The notes beneath the pieces are model-generated. The model saw nothing but the letters and a program-made list of their open reading frames with translations, searched no databases and was not told the DNA's origin. The translations under genes were made by a program, and so were the position numbers. A stretch of DNA of 7,589 nt, from NCBI GenBank assembly GCA_017997515.1, contig JAGOEY010000012.1, forward strand, positions 1 to 7,589, read 5' to 3'. Origin of the DNA: Burkholderiaceae bacterium (GTDB taxonomy: Bacteria; Pseudomonadota; Gammaproteobacteria; Burkholderiales; Burkholderiaceae). Positions 6,756-7,589 of the stretch are shown one piece after another. The stretch's first letter is position 1, and every line of letters starts with the position of its first letter.

Positions 6756-7589
6756 GCCACCACCACCGCCGCCACTGCCCCGGCGCGGACCTCCGCCACC
6801 GGAGCCGCCCTTCTTCTGGTTCTGCCGCTGGCGGTTCAGGCTGTCCTGGCCGATATAACCCACCGAGGTCTTCAGCGGATCGGGTTGCGCAGAGCCACCC
6901 TGGCGGTCACCACCACCGGGTCGGCCCTGGCGCTGCCCTCCCCCCGTGGCACCTCTGCCCGCGCCTGAACGGCCTGGCGGGCGGTCGCCGTCGCGCGGGC
7001 GTGGCGCGCCACCCACATTGGCACCACGCGGGCCACCCTTGCGGACATTGCGGTCTTTGGTGCGTTCTGCACCGGTCTCGGACGGGGGAGCATCGTCACG
7101 GCCATCACCACCAGCGGCCTTGGTCAACGCGCGGATGTCGCTTTCGTCCAGCTCCAAGCAGGCACCCCGCTTCAAACCACGCGGCAGCACCATCGCGCCA
7201 TAACGGATACGGATCAGGCGGCTGACCGCATGGCCCACGGCTTCGAACATACGCCGCACTTCGCGGTTGCGGCCTTCGGAAATGGTGACCTGGTACCAGC
7301 AGTTGGAGCCTTCGCCGCCACCGTTTTCGATGGAACTGAACTGGGCCATGCCGTCGTCCAGCCGAACGCCGTCCAGCAGGCGCTGCTTTTCGACATTACT
7401 CAGCGCCCCCAGCACACGCACCGCATATTCACGCTCCAGCCCAAACCGCGGGTGCATCAGCCGGTTGGCCAGCTCGCCCGAGCTGGTGAACAACAACAGG
7501 CCTTCAGTGTTCAAGTCCAGCCGCCCTACCGACTGCCACTTGCCGTTCTGCAGACGTGGAAGGCGGCGAAACACCGTCGGGCGGTTCTG
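6741..7589 (-). CDS. rluB: 23S rRNA pseudouridine synthase, RluB family (3' part; N-terminus off the right edge)
   Basis: The frame is open to the right edge; the 282 visible residues begin [11 protein letters not shown]. This fits the RsuA/RluB/RluE/RluF group, which isomerises specific uridines to pseudouridine. The catalytic motif [15 protein letters not shown] is at visible residues 21-35 with the catalytic Asp at 25. [27 protein letters not shown], a family hallmark read in two parts, covers 105-131. RluB (E. coli target U2605) is the best fit, but RsuA or RluE-type members cannot be excluded. The N-terminal S4 RNA-binding domain would lie beyond the window. The GTG at 7574 is an internal Val, not a start. 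After the catalytic domain comes a tail of about 125 residues (158-282), rich in Gly, Arg, Asp and Pro, interrupted by a non-repetitive segment, [15 protein letters not shown] (241-255). E. coli RluB lacks so long a tail. The gene ends 133 nt before ndk. Confidence 0.88.
   Translation of the reverse strand, partial: QNRPTVFRRLPRLQNGKWQSVGRLDLNTEGLLLFTSSGELANRLMHPRFGLEREYAVRVLGALSNVEKQRLLDGVRLDDGMAQFSSIENGGGEGSNCWYQVTISEGRNREVRRMFEAVGHAVSRLIRIRYGAMVLPRGLKRGACLELDESDIRALTKAAGGDGRDDAPPSETGAERTKDRNVRKGGPRGANVGGAPRPRDGDRPPGRSGAGRGATGGGQRQGRPGGGDRQGGSAQPDPLKTSVGYIGQDSLNRQRQNQKKGGSGGGGPRRGSGGGGGGRGRG
6744..7118 (-). other. Low-complexity Gly/Arg-rich C-terminal tail of the RluB-like protein
   Basis: These codons encode visible residues 158-282, dominated by Gly with Arg, Asp, Gln, Pro and Lys, ending in poly-Gly and GRGRG. 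The composition suggests an intrinsically disordered, positively charged RNA-binding extension similar to RGG-type tails. Such tails are common on RluB and on some RNA helicases in Burkholderiales. The DNA is rich in GGC/GGT repeats, so length variation between strains is likely. Confidence 0.7.

Noticed and set aside
6650..7225. Plus-strand open frame of 191 codons opposite the rluB tail
   Set aside because: Its Arg/His/Gly/Pro-rich translation is the complement of the low-complexity tail, and the minus-strand catalytic motif shows which strand codes.
1..7589. Search for a novel, mobile or defence system
   Set aside because: No transposase, integrase, phage, toxin-antitoxin, CRISPR, RNA gene or unusual domain was seen. 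The window is a conserved housekeeping cluster with matching codon character throughout.

Overview
The window looks like chromosomal core DNA from a betaproteobacterium, most likely order Burkholderiales, family Comamonadaceae (Rhodoferax/Polaromonas/Acidovorax-like). The reasons are the high GC content, Ala- and Gly-rich proteins, the 141-residue Ndk, the long IspG, and the gene order rluB - ndk - rlmN - pilF - rodZ-like - ispG - hisS - yfgM-like - bamB. The placement is an inference from protein character and gene order, not a database match.

Every supported gene is on the minus strand, so the window reads right to left. At the right edge is the 3' part of a pseudouridine synthase gene (rluB family) with a long Gly/Arg-rich tail. 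A 133-nt gap follows, the only appreciable intergenic space here. It holds a possible weak terminator, a -10-like box and short repeats, and probably contains the promoter for the genes downstream. Then come ndk (nucleoside diphosphate kinase), rlmN (23S rRNA/tRNA m2A methyltransferase), pilF (type IV pilus lipoprotein with TPRs), a RodZ-like membrane HTH protein, ispG (MEP isoprenoid pathway), hisS (histidyl-tRNA synthetase), a YfgM-like membrane-anchored TPR protein and the first eight codons of a probable bamB.

From ndk to bamB the genes are 20 nt apart or less, or overlap: ndk/rlmN 2 nt apart, rlmN/pilF 1 nt, pilF/rodZ overlapping by 8 nt, rodZ/ispG 14 nt, ispG/hisS 18 nt, hisS/yfgM 20 nt, and yfgM/bamB sharing one base (TAATG). 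No internal terminator was seen, so this is probably one operon. It mixes translation (RlmN, HisS, with RluB next door), nucleotide supply (Ndk), isoprenoid precursors for undecaprenyl and quinones (IspG), cell shape (RodZ), pilus assembly (PilF) and envelope protein export and assembly (YfgM, BamB). The same core order (ndk-rlmN-[pilF]-rodZ-ispG-hisS-yfgM-bamB) is known in many proteobacteria, including E. coli apart from pilF.

I found no mobile element, CRISPR array, RNA gene, phage remnant or novel system. No gene-free stretch exceeds 300 nt. The points worth a second look are modest: the repeat-bearing ndk upstream region, the RluB tail with an embedded non-Gly motif, the RodZ-like protein's divergence at presumed MreB-contact positions, and three genes that start without a visible Shine-Dalgarno sequence.
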